Source of the DNA: an uncultured Collinsella sp. | GTDB taxonomy: Bacteria; Actinomycetota; Coriobacteriia; Coriobacteriales; Coriobacteriaceae | Length of the DNA: 13,863 nucleotides | Reading direction: 5' to 3' | Assembly: GCA_902492545.1 (NCBI GenBank) | Contig: CABULX010000057.1 | Span: 1-13,863 of the forward strand | In this document: positions 1-8,839 of the stretch, piece by piece | How positions within the stretch are numbered: the first letter of the stretch is position 1 | Layout: every line of letters starts with the position of its first letter | Position numbers and translations under genes: made by a program | The notes under the pieces: model-generated | The model's database searches: none | What the model was told of the DNA's origin: nothing | The model's input: the letters and a program-made list of their open reading frames with translations, nothing else

Positions 1-3000
1 TCCTCGCGGGTAAACAGCGCCGACGAGATGCCGTCGCCGCCGAGCACGCTGTTGACCAGGTCGCGCTTGGACTCCTGCATCTGCATAATGCGTTCCTCGA
101 TCGTGTCCTTGGCGATAAGCTTGTACACGGTCACGGTATGTTGCTGGCCAATACGGTGCGCGCGGTCGGTCGCCTGGTCCTGCGCGGCCACGTTCCACCA
201 CGGGTCATAGTGAATGACCACGTCGGCCGCCGTCAGGTTGAGGCCCACGCCGCCCGCCTTGAGCGAGATCAGAAACACCGGCACCTCGCCCGCCTGGAAC
301 TGCGCGACCATCTTGGCACGGCTCTCCTTGGACGAAGCGCCCGTGAGCTTAAGAAAGCCGATGTCCTCCTTGGCCAGGCGCTTGCCAATGATATCGAGCA
401 TACCCGTAAACTGGCTGAACAACAGGATGCGATGTCCGCCGTCGAGTGCGCCGTGCACGAGCTCCATGCAAGCGTCGAGCTTGGCGCTCCCCGCCTTGTA
501 GTCCTCGTAGTGTAGATGCGGGGTCCTGGTTGGCCAGGTAGAGCTTGCGCTGCTCGCCGGTGAGTTGTGCCATGACGGTGTCCTCGATCTTCTCGGGCAG
601 ATCGGCCACCACGTCTTCCTTGACGCGACGCAGCACAAACGGCGACACGAGCGCCTGCAGGCGAGCGGCGCTGTCGCCCTCGGCATGCTCGACCGGGCTT
701 TCGAAGCGCTTGGCAAACGACTCGCGCGTGCCAAGCAGGCCCGGCATCAAAAAGTCGAAGATGCTCCAGAGCTCGGACAGGCGGTTTTCGATGGGCGTGC
801 CCGTCAGGGCAAAGCGCACGCCGGCAGGCAGACGCTTGGCGGCGTGCGCCACCTGCGTGAGCGGGTTTTTAATGTACTGGGCCTCGTCGAGCACCACACG
901 GGCAAAGTCCTGCTCGGCATACTCGTCGATATCGCGCCGCATGAGGTCATACGACGTTACAACCACGTTATGCTCGTCAGCGCCGGCTATCTGCACGCGG
1001 CGCTGCGCCTTGGCGCCCACGATAGCGCACACGTCGAGCGAAGGCGCAAAGCGCTCCAGCTCGGCGGTCCAGTTATACACGAGCGACGCAGGGCACACCA
1101 CGAGCGTGGGCTTGGCATCCCCCGCCTCCACGCGCGCCAGGATATGCGCGATCATCTGCAGTGTTTTGCCCAAGCCCATATCGTCGGCCAAGATACCGCC
1201 GAGGCCCAGGTGCTCGAGCGAGCCGAGCCACTGGTAGCCGTCGACCTGATAGCCGCGCAGTGTGGCCTTGAGCGAGACCGGCACCGTAAAGTCCATCTTG
1301 CCGAGCGTATCCAAGCGCTCGACGGTGCGACGGAACGCAGCGTCGCGATCGGCTTCGAGCTCGGGCGTGCGCGCAAGCATGCTGTCGACAAACAGGGTAC
1401 TCGACGCGGGAAGCGACACGCCGTCGAGCAGGTCGACAGCATCGACCCCCAGGTCCTCGGCAAGACCAAACGCGGCGCGGGCACCCTCGTCCAGGCGAAT
1501 GATGTCGCCCGACGTGAGACGCGCAAACGTCTGGTGACGCTTGTAGGAGTCGAGGTAGATGGCAAGGTCTGCCGCCGAAAGGCCGCTCGCGCCCAGTTCG
1601 ACATCGAGCAGGTTACTCTTGACGGTCGCGCTCACCGAAAGCTTGGGCGCAGGGCGGACCGAGACCTGGCGCAGGCGGTCACTGAGCATGACCTCGCCCA
1701 GCTCGGACAGGGCAGACAGGCCCTCGGTCAGCAAGTGGAACAGGCTCTCGTCATCGCGTTCCTCAAACGCCAGGCCGCCCTCGTAAAAGTCGAAATACAG
1801 GGCCGCCGTATCCATAACGCGAAACTCTGCCATCTCGTCGCGCGGCGGCACGCCCGGGCGCTGCTCTTCGAAGGGGCTGCCCGGAGCGCCCAGGCTAAAG
1901 AGATCTGCCGACCAGTCGCCGTAGGAAACCGTAATCTTGCAGGTCACAAGCCCGTCATCGACACCGATTGCCATGGCAAAGCTCGGCTCGGGCGCCACGG
2001 TGTCGAGCACGGCGGGAGCGGTGAGGCCAGTGTATTCGCGCAGCACGGGCAGTGCCATGCGGCAGAATTCGCCCACCTGTTCGGCGGCGATATGGACCGG
2101 CGTGCGACAAGGCAGCAGACGCGACAGAAACGGTGCGGCATGCTGGGCAAACGCTGCATCGGCGCGGCGCGCGCGGTGCGTGTCGACCAGATAGGCTGCA
2201 TCGCCTGCGACAAAGCAGTACGTATCGGCCGGCAGGCGCAGGTCGTAGCTGCCACCGGCCGCCGGCGCGATCTTGGCGGCAAGGAGCGGTGGGCGCTTAG
2301 ACAGAGCCTCGTCCTCCCCTTCCGGAGGCATCTCAACCGCCACGTCATAGGTGCGATGCGTCGTCGTCCCCCGCGACCAGGCGGGCTCAAAGGAGATGGT
2401 CTGGCCACGCAGCAGGTCCAGCACATATACGATGCTATGCTCGGACAGCGGCAACTGACGCTCGGCGACAAAACCGCTGCGGGCAAAGTCGTACGACGCC
2501 GAACGCGAGCTTGTGATGTCATCGAGATAGGCAACTGTCGTCACAACAAGGTTGAGCAGCTTTGTCGACACGTCCTCGAAGGCTTCGGGCGTATGGACAA
2601 ACGTGAGCTTCTTGCCGTACGAGAAGGTGCCGCCTCGGACATAGGCGTCGGCCATGCCGTCGATATCCTTGACCACGTAGGAGACCGATCCACAACGAAT
2701 GCGAAGCTCGAGCGCCCAGCTAAAGCGGTCGGCAAACAGTGGATTGTAGTACGGCACCAACGAGGGCTCCAACACCGCCTTGGGGGCATCGGGATCCACA
2801 CTGCCAGCGAGCTTGCGGCGCATGCTCGCCAGCTCATCCATGCGTGCGTCCGAAAGATCGGAGAGCGCCGCCATGAGGCTGGGACTCGTGGGGACGGGCG
2901 CCGGAAAGGGAAAGTTGGGATTGACGGCCGGCGCTTTGAGCGCGGTGCGCGCGGGCTGTTTCGGCTGCGCCGTAAACGTGCGGACCGGCGTGCGCAAACC

Positions 3001-3330
3001 TTCGACGGGCTCGGCGCCGCTGGCATCCAAATACGCCAGAGCCGTGGCAATAGCGTGCTTGCACATACCGGGGTAACGATAGGCGGCGGGGCAATCGCAG
3101 TCGTAGTCGATCACCTCGTGCTCGTCCATGTCGAGCGCCACGTGCGTCTTGTACAGGTCGCCGCGCGAACCGCGCACCGAGCCCTCAACCGTCACGTTTT
3201 TGGAGAAGCGCGAGCCGCTGTCCTCGATCGACAGCACGGCGCCGTTGAGCATGAGCGAACGCCCCTTCATAAAGGTGCCGCTCAACGCCGCCTCTTTGCG
3301 AAGCGCCTGCACAAACGTCCCCTGCGCCAT
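1..3330 (-). pseudogene. SWIM-domain Snf2/Rad54-type helicase, frameshifted by a small deletion; 3' end beyond window
   Basis: Snf2-family dsDNA-translocating ATPase with an N-terminal SWIM zinc finger. Seen in sequence: SWIM ligands C78, C80, C90 and H92 (CxC...CxH); Walker A DDMGLGKT with K722; motif II DEAQ at D815; motif III ALTGTPIENR. The reading frame is correct to about residue 936 (LANQD, near base 523) and then changes. The second lobe (LLFSQFTGM, GGVGLNL, DRAHRIGQ, about bases 140-520) is intact but in another frame that stays open to base 1. Upstream translation instead runs into a stop at 349-351. The family's LRQxCxxP block is missing between QRKLY and GSAKL, so roughly 30-40 codons (3k+2 bases) appear deleted. 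I chose the ATG at 3330 because GGAGG lies 5 nt upstream (3336-3340); an in-frame GTG at 3348 has no such site. Lobe 2 would not be made, so activity should be lost unless this is a sequence error. The cellular role of these bacterial Snf2 proteins is not settled. Confidence 0.88.
519..526 (-). other. Deletion/frameshift junction inside the Snf2 helicase gene
   Basis: On the minus strand the last family-like codons in the upstream frame are N-Q-D (GAC at 523-525). The first in the downstream frame are P-H-L-H-Y-E-D-Y (CCG at 519-521). Only one base lies between them, so the break is within a few bases. A run of four C on the coding strand sits at the junction. The frame change fits the loss of 3k+2 bases. 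From memory of the family, about 100 bases normally lie between these two blocks. Confidence 0.8.
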
Positions 3331-3350
3331 CACTTCCTCCAATCTCACCC

Positions 3351-3479
3351 GGGGTAGCTAATTTGGGACGGGGCTATTTTAGCTACCCCCATATGTCGGT
3401 TGAGATGCATTCCGACCCCGACTCATTCGCCGTCAGTCAAAGGGTAGCTAAAATAGCCCCGTCCCAAATTAGCTACCCC
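3351..3479. repeat. Perfect 38-bp inverted repeat with 53-bp spacer, REP/MITE-like
   Basis: Bases 3351-3388 are the exact reverse complement of 3442-3479; the spacer is 3389-3441. Each arm is itself palindromic at its ends, with GGGGTAGCTAA and TTAGCTACCCC around a 17-base core containing GGGACGGGGC. The structure begins 13 bases after the dnaE stop codon and ends about 10 bases before the ribosome binding site of the helicase gene, so it fills nearly the whole gap between two genes read in the same direction. No transposase is nearby and no clear target-site duplication is visible. It could be a pair of REP/BIME-type units, a non-autonomous mobile element, or a transcription attenuator or mRNA-stabilising hairpin after dnaE. 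Each arm also carries TAAAAT, which resembles a -10 box, but no matching -35 was found. Confidence 0.85.
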
Positions 3480-3492
3480 GCCAACGCCGTCC

Positions 3493-6400
3493 TTAAATTA
3501 CCGTCACTCTGCCTTGGTTACCCACAATCGCCTTTGCCTCTGCCAGCAGCGGAATCGAGCGTGCATTGACCTTGGCCGGCACCTCAGCACGCAGCACGCG
3601 CCCGTCGACTTGCTCAATAAAGATCTCCACGCGGTCGCCGCCCGGGTTGGTGGTGAGCACCGTGGCCAGGCGCGCCATATTGCCCTGGCTAAAGCGGCTG
3701 TTGGGCACCATGACTTCAAAGACCTTGGGCTTGTTTTTCTCCTCGCTAAGCTCCAGCGGCACAATCTCCTGCGCGATGATCTGGTCGCCGCGGTCCGAGC
3801 GCTCGAGCTTGCCCTTAATGCGCACAAACGCGTCGGACAGCTGCGCGCCGGTCTCGGGATCGATCTCGCCGTACAGATACCCCTCGGCCTCCTTGTAGGT
3901 CTTGGGGAACACCACGACCGTGGCCTCGCCTTCCATGTCTTCGAGCTGCACGATGCCCATGGGGTCGCCGTTTTTGGTCACGCGCTTGGACACGCTCGAG
4001 ACCATGCCGGCCCACCACAGCGCCTTGCCCTCGGGAATCTCCTGGTTGATGGTACCGCCCGTGGGGTTTTGCACCTCATAGCCGGTGTCGATCTGCGAGA
4101 ACGAGAAGTCGCGCGCTTTGCTAAGTGCATACTCAAACGGGCGCAGCGGGTGGTCCGAGACATAGATGCCCAGAACCTCTTTCTCCTGGCTCAGCTTAAG
4201 GTGGCGGTCCCACTCCTGGCCATCCGGATCGGGCACGCTCACCTCAAAGCCCGAGCCCTCAACGTCGCCAAACATATCGAAGAACGACGTCTGGCCGCTC
4301 GCGCGATCCTTCTGGCGCTTTACTGCGGCATCGATGATGTTCTCGGGGTTGTTCTTGTCCACAAAGTGCATCATCTGGCGACGCGGATACCCCGTGGAGT
4401 CGAAGGCGCCTGCCTTGATCAGCGATTCGATCACGCGACGGTTGGCCTGGCTCGAGTCCACGCGCTCGACAAAGTCGTGCAGCGTCTTAAACGGACCGCC
4501 CGCCTCGCGCTCGGCGATAATCGCCTGCGCCACGCCGGTGCCCACGCCGCGGATACCGGCCAGACCAAAGCGCACGCCTTCCTTGGTAGCCGTGAACTCG
4601 GTACCGGACTCGTTGACATCTGGCGACAGCACGGGGATGCCGTCGTGACGGCACGCCGAGACGTAGTGCACGATCTTGTCGGTCTTACCCGTATAGGACG
4701 TCAGAACGGCCGCCATGTACTCATGCGGATAGTGCGCCTTGAGCCATGCCGTCTGCATAACCAGGATGGCGTAACCGGCGGAGTGCGACTTATTGAAGGC
4801 GTAGGACGCGAACTCAAGGACATCGTCCCAAATCTTCTGGGCGACCTCGCGCGTGTAGTTGTTCTTGATAGCGCCGTTCATCCAGTGGTCGTAGGTGGTC
4901 TCGTCCGAGCCATCCTCCCAGTGGAGCACCGTCGACGTGAGCAGCTTGATCTTTTTCTTAGCCACGGGCTTACGGATACGCGAGTCCGATTCGCCCTTGG
5001 AGAAGCCGCACATCTCAACGGAGATGAGCATAACCTGCTCCTGGTAGACCATGGTGCCGTAGGTTTCGCCCAGGATGTCGTCCAGACGGTCGTCGTAGGA
5101 GACGGCCGGCTCCTTGCCGTTCATACGGTTGATGTAGGACGAGACCATGCCGGCGCCCAACGGGCCCGGGCGGTACAGGGCGATCAATGCCACGACGTGT
5201 TTGTACTCGGTGGGCTTCATGTTCTTGATCGTGGCCGTCATGCCGGCGGACTCGACCTGAAAGACGCCGGCGGTGTGGCCGGAACCCATGAGCTTAAAGA
5301 TCTCGGGATCGTCAAAGGGAATCTCTTCCTCTTTGATGTCGATGCCGAAGTTCTTTTTGATGTTTGCCTTGGCCTTGGAGATAACCGTCAGCGTGCGCAG
5401 GCCCAAGAAGTCCATCTTGAGCAGGCCCATGTCGGCAACGGTATGGCCCTCGTACTGGGTAATCTCGACGCCGCCCTTGGTGTCGAGCTTGGTGGGCACA
5501 TGCTCGTTGACGGGATCGCGGCAGATCAGAACGGCGCACGCGTGCACGCCCTCGCCACGGGTGAGGCCCTCGATCGAGAGCGCCGTGTCGATGATGCGGC
5601 GGGCGTCGTCATCCTTTTTATAGGCCTCGGCAAAGTCGGGGTTAAACAGATCCTCTTTGCCGGGTTGCTTTTCGAGCACCTGCTTGAGCTTGACCTTGGG
5701 GTCGCTCGAGACCATCTTGGACAGGCGCTGGCCCATGTAGACCGGGTAGTCCAGCACGCGCGCGGCGTCGTTGATGGCCTGCTTGGCCTTGATGGTCGAG
5801 TAGGTGATGACGTGGGTGACCTTCTCGGGGCCGTAGAGCTGGCGAACGTGCTCCACGACCTCGAGGCGCCGCTCATCGTCGAAGTCCATATCGATATCGG
5901 GCATCTCGGTACGCTGCGGGGACAGGAACCTCTCGAACATCAGGCCGTTCTCGAGCGGGTCGAACGCGGTGATGTTCATGGCGTAGGCGACGATAGCGCC
6001 GGCGGCCGAGCCACGGCCGGGGCCGACGCCGATGCCGTTGTCCTTGGCCCATTGCACGTACTCGGCGACGATCAAGAAGTAGGCGGCAAAGCCCTTGTCG
6101 CAGATGACCTTGTATTCGTACTCAAAGCGCTCTTTGATGTTGACGCCGCCGATCTCGCGCGTGGCCCAGTCGTCACCGTAGTGCTGACGCAGGCCTTTCT
6201 CGCACTCGCGGCGGAACTGGCTCTCGTGCGTCTCTCCGGGATCGAGCAACGGGAAGCGCGGCAGGATGATAGAGTCCCAGTCCAGCTCAACGTAGCACTT
6301 GTCGGCGATCTCGAGCGTGTTGTCGCAGGCCTCGGGGCAATACGGGAACATCGCCCGCATCTCCTCCTCGGTCTTCATGTAAAACTCCGAGCCGGTCATG

Positions 6401-7296
6401 CGCATGCGGTTGGGGTCATCGACCTTGGCGTTCATGCCAATACACATGATGACGTCCTGCACGGGCGCATCCTCGCGGCGCAGGTAGTGGAAGTCGTTGG
6501 TGGCGATGACCTTGACGCCCACCTGCTTGGCGATATCGATGAGCGTGCGGTCCATCTGCTCGTCGGTCAGGCCGTTGTCGGTGGTGATGCCATGTTCCTG
6601 GATCTCGATGTAGAAGTCGCCGGGGTCGAAGGTATCGCGGAAGGTCTCGGCCCACTTGATGGCGCCCTCCATGTCACCGCGGTCGATGTATTTGGGGATG
6701 ATGCCCGCGATGCAGGCGCTCGTGCAGATCATGCCCTTGGCGTGGCGGCGTAGGTTGTCGAGCGTCACGCGCGGCTTGTAGTAAAAGCCCTGCACGGCGG
6801 CCTCGGAAACCGTCTGCATCAGGTTGACGTAGCCCTCCTGGTCTTTGGCCAGAAGGATCATGTGGTAGAGCTCGGGCTTGTGGTCGCGGGCAAGGGTCTC
6901 GTCCGGCGTAAAGTAGACCTCGCAGCCAAAGATGGGCTTGATGACCAGAGGCGGCTTGAGCTCGTCGATATTGCCCTTCTCGTCCCACATGGCCATGTCC
7001 TTCACATACTGGGCATGCTCGCGCGGGTTTTCCTCGGGGTCGGGCTCCACCAGCTCGTCGCGGCGGTCCTTTTCCAAGAAGGCCTTGTCGTGGCTCCAGG
7101 TTTTGTACTCGGGCGTGTTGTGATTGACGGCGTCGCAGGCCAGCGCCAGGTCGGGCACGCCATACATGTAGCCGTGGTCGGTAATGGCCACGGCGGGCAT
7201 GCCAAGTTCAACGGCACGATTGACCATATCCTGGATACGGGTTGCGCCGTCGAGCATGGAGAAAACAGTGTGATTGTGCAGATGGACGAATGCCAT
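3493..7296 (-). CDS. dnaE: DNA polymerase III subunit alpha (DnaE), complete, 1267 aa
   Basis: Catalytic subunit of the replicative DNA polymerase (C family), acting with the sliding clamp at the fork. Domains in order: N-terminal PHP phosphoesterase (about 1-290), palm with the active site (PDIDMDF, D469 and D471; third aspartate D629 in MDFLGL), fingers (ALYRPGPL near 710), tandem helix-hairpin-helix region, and a C-terminal OB fold near 1080-1160 (WAGMVSSVSK...VQLEDMEG). All nine PHP metal ligands known from mycobacterial DnaE1 can be matched: H7, H9, D16, H41, E126, H145, C195, D268 and H270. That suggests an active 3'-5' proofreading exonuclease. The protein is longer than E. coli alpha (1160 aa), largely because of about 60 extra residues between H41 and E126. 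The start ATG has GGAG 8 nt upstream (7305-7308). Codon use matches the high-GC neighbours. It is probably transcribed from its own promoter, because an unrelated AT-rich gene lies upstream. Confidence 0.97.
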   Translation of the reverse strand: MAFVHLHNHTVFSMLDGATRIQDMVNRAVELGMPAVAITDHGYMYGVPDLALACDAVNHNTPEYKTWSHDKAFLEKDRRDELVEPDPEENPREHAQYVKDMAMWDEKGNIDELKPPLVIKPIFGCEVYFTPDETLARDHKPELYHMILLAKDQEGYVNLMQTVSEAAVQGFYYKPRVTLDNLRRHAKGMICTSACIAGIIPKYIDRGDMEGAIKWAETFRDTFDPGDFYIEIQEHGITTDNGLTDEQMDRTLIDIAKQVGVKVIATNDFHYLRREDAPVQDVIMCIGMNAKVDDPNRMRMTGSEFYMKTEEEMRAMFPYCPEACDNTLEIADKCYVELDWDSIILPRFPLLDPGETHESQFRRECEKGLRQHYGDDWATREIGGVNIKERFEYEYKVICDKGFAAYFLIVAEYVQWAKDNGIGVGPGRGSAAGAIVAYAMNITAFDPLENGLMFERFLSPQRTEMPDIDMDFDDERRLEVVEHVRQLYGPEKVTHVITYSTIKAKQAINDAARVLDYPVYMGQRLSKMVSSDPKVKLKQVLEKQPGKEDLFNPDFAEAYKKDDDARRIIDTALSIEGLTRGEGVHACAVLICRDPVNEHVPTKLDTKGGVEITQYEGHTVADMGLLKMDFLGLRTLTVISKAKANIKKNFGIDIKEEEIPFDDPEIFKLMGSGHTAGVFQVESAGMTATIKNMKPTEYKHVVALIALYRPGPLGAGMVSSYINRMNGKEPAVSYDDRLDDILGETYGTMVYQEQVMLISVEMCGFSKGESDSRIRKPVAKKKIKLLTSTVLHWEDGSDETTYDHWMNGAIKNNYTREVAQKIWDDVLEFASYAFNKSHSAGYAILVMQTAWLKAHYPHEYMAAVLTSYTGKTDKIVHYVSACRHDGIPVLSPDVNESGTEFTATKEGVRFGLAGIRGVGTGVAQAIIAEREAGGPFKTLHDFVERVDSSQANRRVIESLIKAGAFDSTGYPRRQMMHFVDKNNPENIIDAAVKRQKDRASGQTSFFDMFGDVEGSGFEVSVPDPDGQEWDRHLKLSQEKEVLGIYVSDHPLRPFEYALSKARDFSFSQIDTGYEVQNPTGGTINQEIPEGKALWWAGMVSSVSKRVTKNGDPMGIVQLEDMEGEATVVVFPKTYKEAEGYLYGEIDPETGAQLSDAFVRIKGKLERSDRGDQIIAQEIVPLELSEEKNKPKVFEVMVPNSRFSQGNMARLATVLTTNPGGDRVEIFIEQVDGRVLRAEVPAKVNARSIPLLAEAKAIVGNQGRVTVI

Positions 7297-7304
7297 GTGA
7301 TGAG

Positions 7305-7341
7305 CTCCGATGCGGGTTCGTGTTCTGACTGAACGATTTTA
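7305..7341 (-). promoter_or_regulatory. Possible dnaE promoter -10 box and ribosome binding site
   Basis: On the minus strand TAAAAT (7336-7341, five of six matches to TATAAT) lies 40 nt before the dnaE ATG, and GGAG (7305-7308) lies 8 nt before it. No convincing -35 hexamer is found at 16-18 nt, so the promoter call is weak. The rest of the 240-bp gap (7297-7536) between dnaE and the transporter shows no coding potential. Confidence 0.35.
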
Positions 7342-7536
7342 CCCCACGGCACGGACAGCACCCGAACCTAGCCAAACCCACACGGGTAGTCTTTTTGGAA
7401 CCTTCAAAAAGGGGAATGAGGGCATCCAGATATATCGAGTATTACTGGAACCCCGGCGATGCGCGGAATGATTTGTGACGAATAGTCATGTCCATCAAGA
7501 AGGCTCGACGCTTCGGATAGCTCGTCAATCGATATA

Positions 7537-8736
7537 TCAATTCTTGGAGACCTGCATTCCTACCATTTTTAATGAAACGACGGCGGTAATTGCTATCGCG
7601 ATTCCGCCAATAATACCGAGCGCTATCTGAATGGGATATAATCCTAACACATGTCCAAATATGGAGAAAAACATTGCGGAAAAGAGAGCCCTTACCAGAG
7701 ATGCGATGGAAAGGATCGTCGCGCGGAGATCGTCCGCTATCCCGTCTTGGATTAAGTTTTCCGAAGTGATGTACACCACTTCTGGGAGAAAACAAAGCAC
7801 CATGCTAAGGCCAAACAAACACAGCGGATTTGAAGCGAACCACGGAAGAATCATGAAAAGGCCAGCCTCAATTAGCATCGAGCCGCGCATGGTATTTCTT
7901 TTCCCGAAACGCGATGAGGAGAAATCTGCTGCAATGTAGGCCGTCGCATTTACTGCATAGGATGCACCGAAAAAGATTCCTATTATGGAGACGGGAGCAT
8001 CAAATGCGTCGAATACCAACTGATTCAAGTTGTAATAACTCCCGTAGAATCCGTCGAGCATGCTTGTGCCGATGAGGAGAAGCAATACCGCAAAAGCGGA
8101 TTCTCCAACGCGCCAGGTCTCGCGCCTGAACATCTTGGCTGCGTCAAACCTCCCCTTTTCTGATCTTTCAGAACGGGTCGTTTCCGTCCTCTCAATGGGA
8201 TACAGAAGGAAAAGCTGCAGGAGATAGAAAACGGAGACACATACGTAGAGGGCACTCCAAGATACTTGGGCAATGAAAGATCCGAGCACAATTGCCATTC
8301 CCGTAGCGATTGATTGCGCGGCAAGCAGCCGAGCGTTGATGGTGAGGAAGCGCTCTCCTTGACCGGCATTTCGGGCAATTTCATATAAAAGTGCTTGTTC
8401 GGATCCCGATTGAAGGGAGTAGGCGAGTGCCTCAACAAAGGAAAGCACGACAAGAAAGGGGCCTGAGAGCAACAGCATGCCGGCGGTATGGAAGAAAAGC
8501 AGCAGCACGCCCACTTGAATCGAAAACTTCTTTCCAAAGAAATCGCCTATCAGCCCTGTTGGCAGCTCGAGGACGACCGTTGCTATGTTGAACAGGGCTT
8601 GATAAAGCGCGATTTCCGTAACAGACATTCCTTTCTCCGCAAGGAAAAGTAGAAATACTCCCCGATTTAAAACAAATCCCGTGAGAACGAAAAAGGCGGA
8701 ATAGACGTGCAGTTGCGTAGTGGCATTCTTATTCAT
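7537..8736 (-). CDS. MFS transporter, 12 transmembrane helices, probable drug/small-molecule exporter
   Basis: Integral membrane carrier of the major facilitator superfamily, 399 aa, a normal length. Hydrophobic segments fall near residues 10-32, 43-65, 72-92, 94-112, 138-158, 161-180, 213-229, 249-270, 287-301, 304-322, 343-362 and 368-390. The long charged loop at about 181-212 is the usual cytoplasmic loop between the two halves. Motif A (GLIGDFFGKK, 61-70) follows helix 2, and a second copy-like segment (ADFSSSRFGKR, 270-280) is in the C-terminal half. The SGSEQALLYE segment (110-119) resembles one common in proton-driven drug exporters (DHA3/macrolide-efflux-like). The substrate cannot be told from sequence. 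The ATG has GGAAG 6 nt upstream (8743-8747). Sampled stretches of the gene are only about 38-48% GC, against above 60% in dnaE and addA, and codon choice is correspondingly different. This indicates acquisition by transfer. No regulator or partner gene accompanies it. Confidence 0.9.
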   Translation of the reverse strand: MNKNATTQLHVYSAFFVLTGFVLNRGVFLLFLAEKGMSVTEIALYQALFNIATVVLELPTGLIGDFFGKKFSIQVGVLLLFFHTAGMLLLSGPFLVVLSFVEALAYSLQSGSEQALLYEIARNAGQGERFLTINARLLAAQSIATGMAIVLGSFIAQVSWSALYVCVSVFYLLQLFLLYPIERTETTRSERSEKGRFDAAKMFRRETWRVGESAFAVLLLLIGTSMLDGFYGSYYNLNQLVFDAFDAPVSIIGIFFGASYAVNATAYIAADFSSSRFGKRNTMRGSMLIEAGLFMILPWFASNPLCLFGLSMVLCFLPEVVYITSENLIQDGIADDLRATILSIASLVRALFSAMFFSIFGHVLGLYPIQIALGIIGGIAIAITAVVSLKMVGMQVSKN

Positions 8737-8796
8737 TTGGTACTTCCATCAACTAATTTTGTCGGGCCGCTCGCTACTGGCTCGAAGCCTGAAGTG

Positions 8797-8813
8797 TTCA
8801 CAGCTGATGTGAA
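8797..8813. promoter_or_regulatory. 17-bp dyad upstream of the MFS gene, candidate operator
   Basis: TTCACA and TGTGAA are perfect 6-bp arms around a 5-base centre. Widening to 10-bp arms keeps 8 of 10 positions paired. The dyad is about 60 bp upstream of the transporter start, in the gap between it and the DUF3284 gene. A protein-binding site for the transporter's regulator is possible. No regulator gene is in view and the site could be chance. Confidence 0.3.
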
Positions 8814-8839
8814 GAGTGGTAAAGCTTTTGCACAGGGTA

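Noticed and set aside
3331..3348. GTG at 3348 as the start of the Snf2 helicase
   Set aside because: The GGAGG at 3336-3340 would lie inside the gene and is ideally spaced (5 nt) for the ATG at 3330. Nothing comparable precedes the GTG.
565..3357. 930-codon open frame on the plus strand
   Set aside because: It lies exactly opposite the Snf2 helicase. It is Arg/Ala/Gly/His rich with no recognisable domain, which is the usual antisense shadow of a high-GC gene.
5180..5200. Histidine at DnaE residue 700, in YKHVVALIALYRPGP, where many homologues have Asp
   Set aside because: I first considered a lost catalytic aspartate, but the third catalytic Asp of this polymerase family is the one in MDFLGL (D629), which is present.
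3514..6753. 1079-codon open frame on the plus strand
   Set aside because: It mirrors dnaE and has the composition of an antisense shadow (runs of VDG, LAL, HAH). dnaE motifs are unmistakable on the other strand.
7322..7334. GTTC-N5-GAAC next to the dnaE -10 box as an SOS (LexA) site
   Set aside because: The half-sites are in the opposite order to the Gram-positive LexA box (GAAC-N4-GTTC) and the spacing differs.
7391..7411. Small hairpin CTTTTTG...CAAAAAG as a terminator for the MFS gene
   Set aside because: The stem is AT-rich, no T-run follows on the transcribed strand, and it is about 125 bases beyond the stop codon. Too weak to call.
7442..7536. A minus-strand open frame continuing past the MFS gene as a vestigial gene
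   Set aside because: It is mostly a frame shadow of the transporter, and the short extra part shows no recognisable protein and no ribosome binding site.
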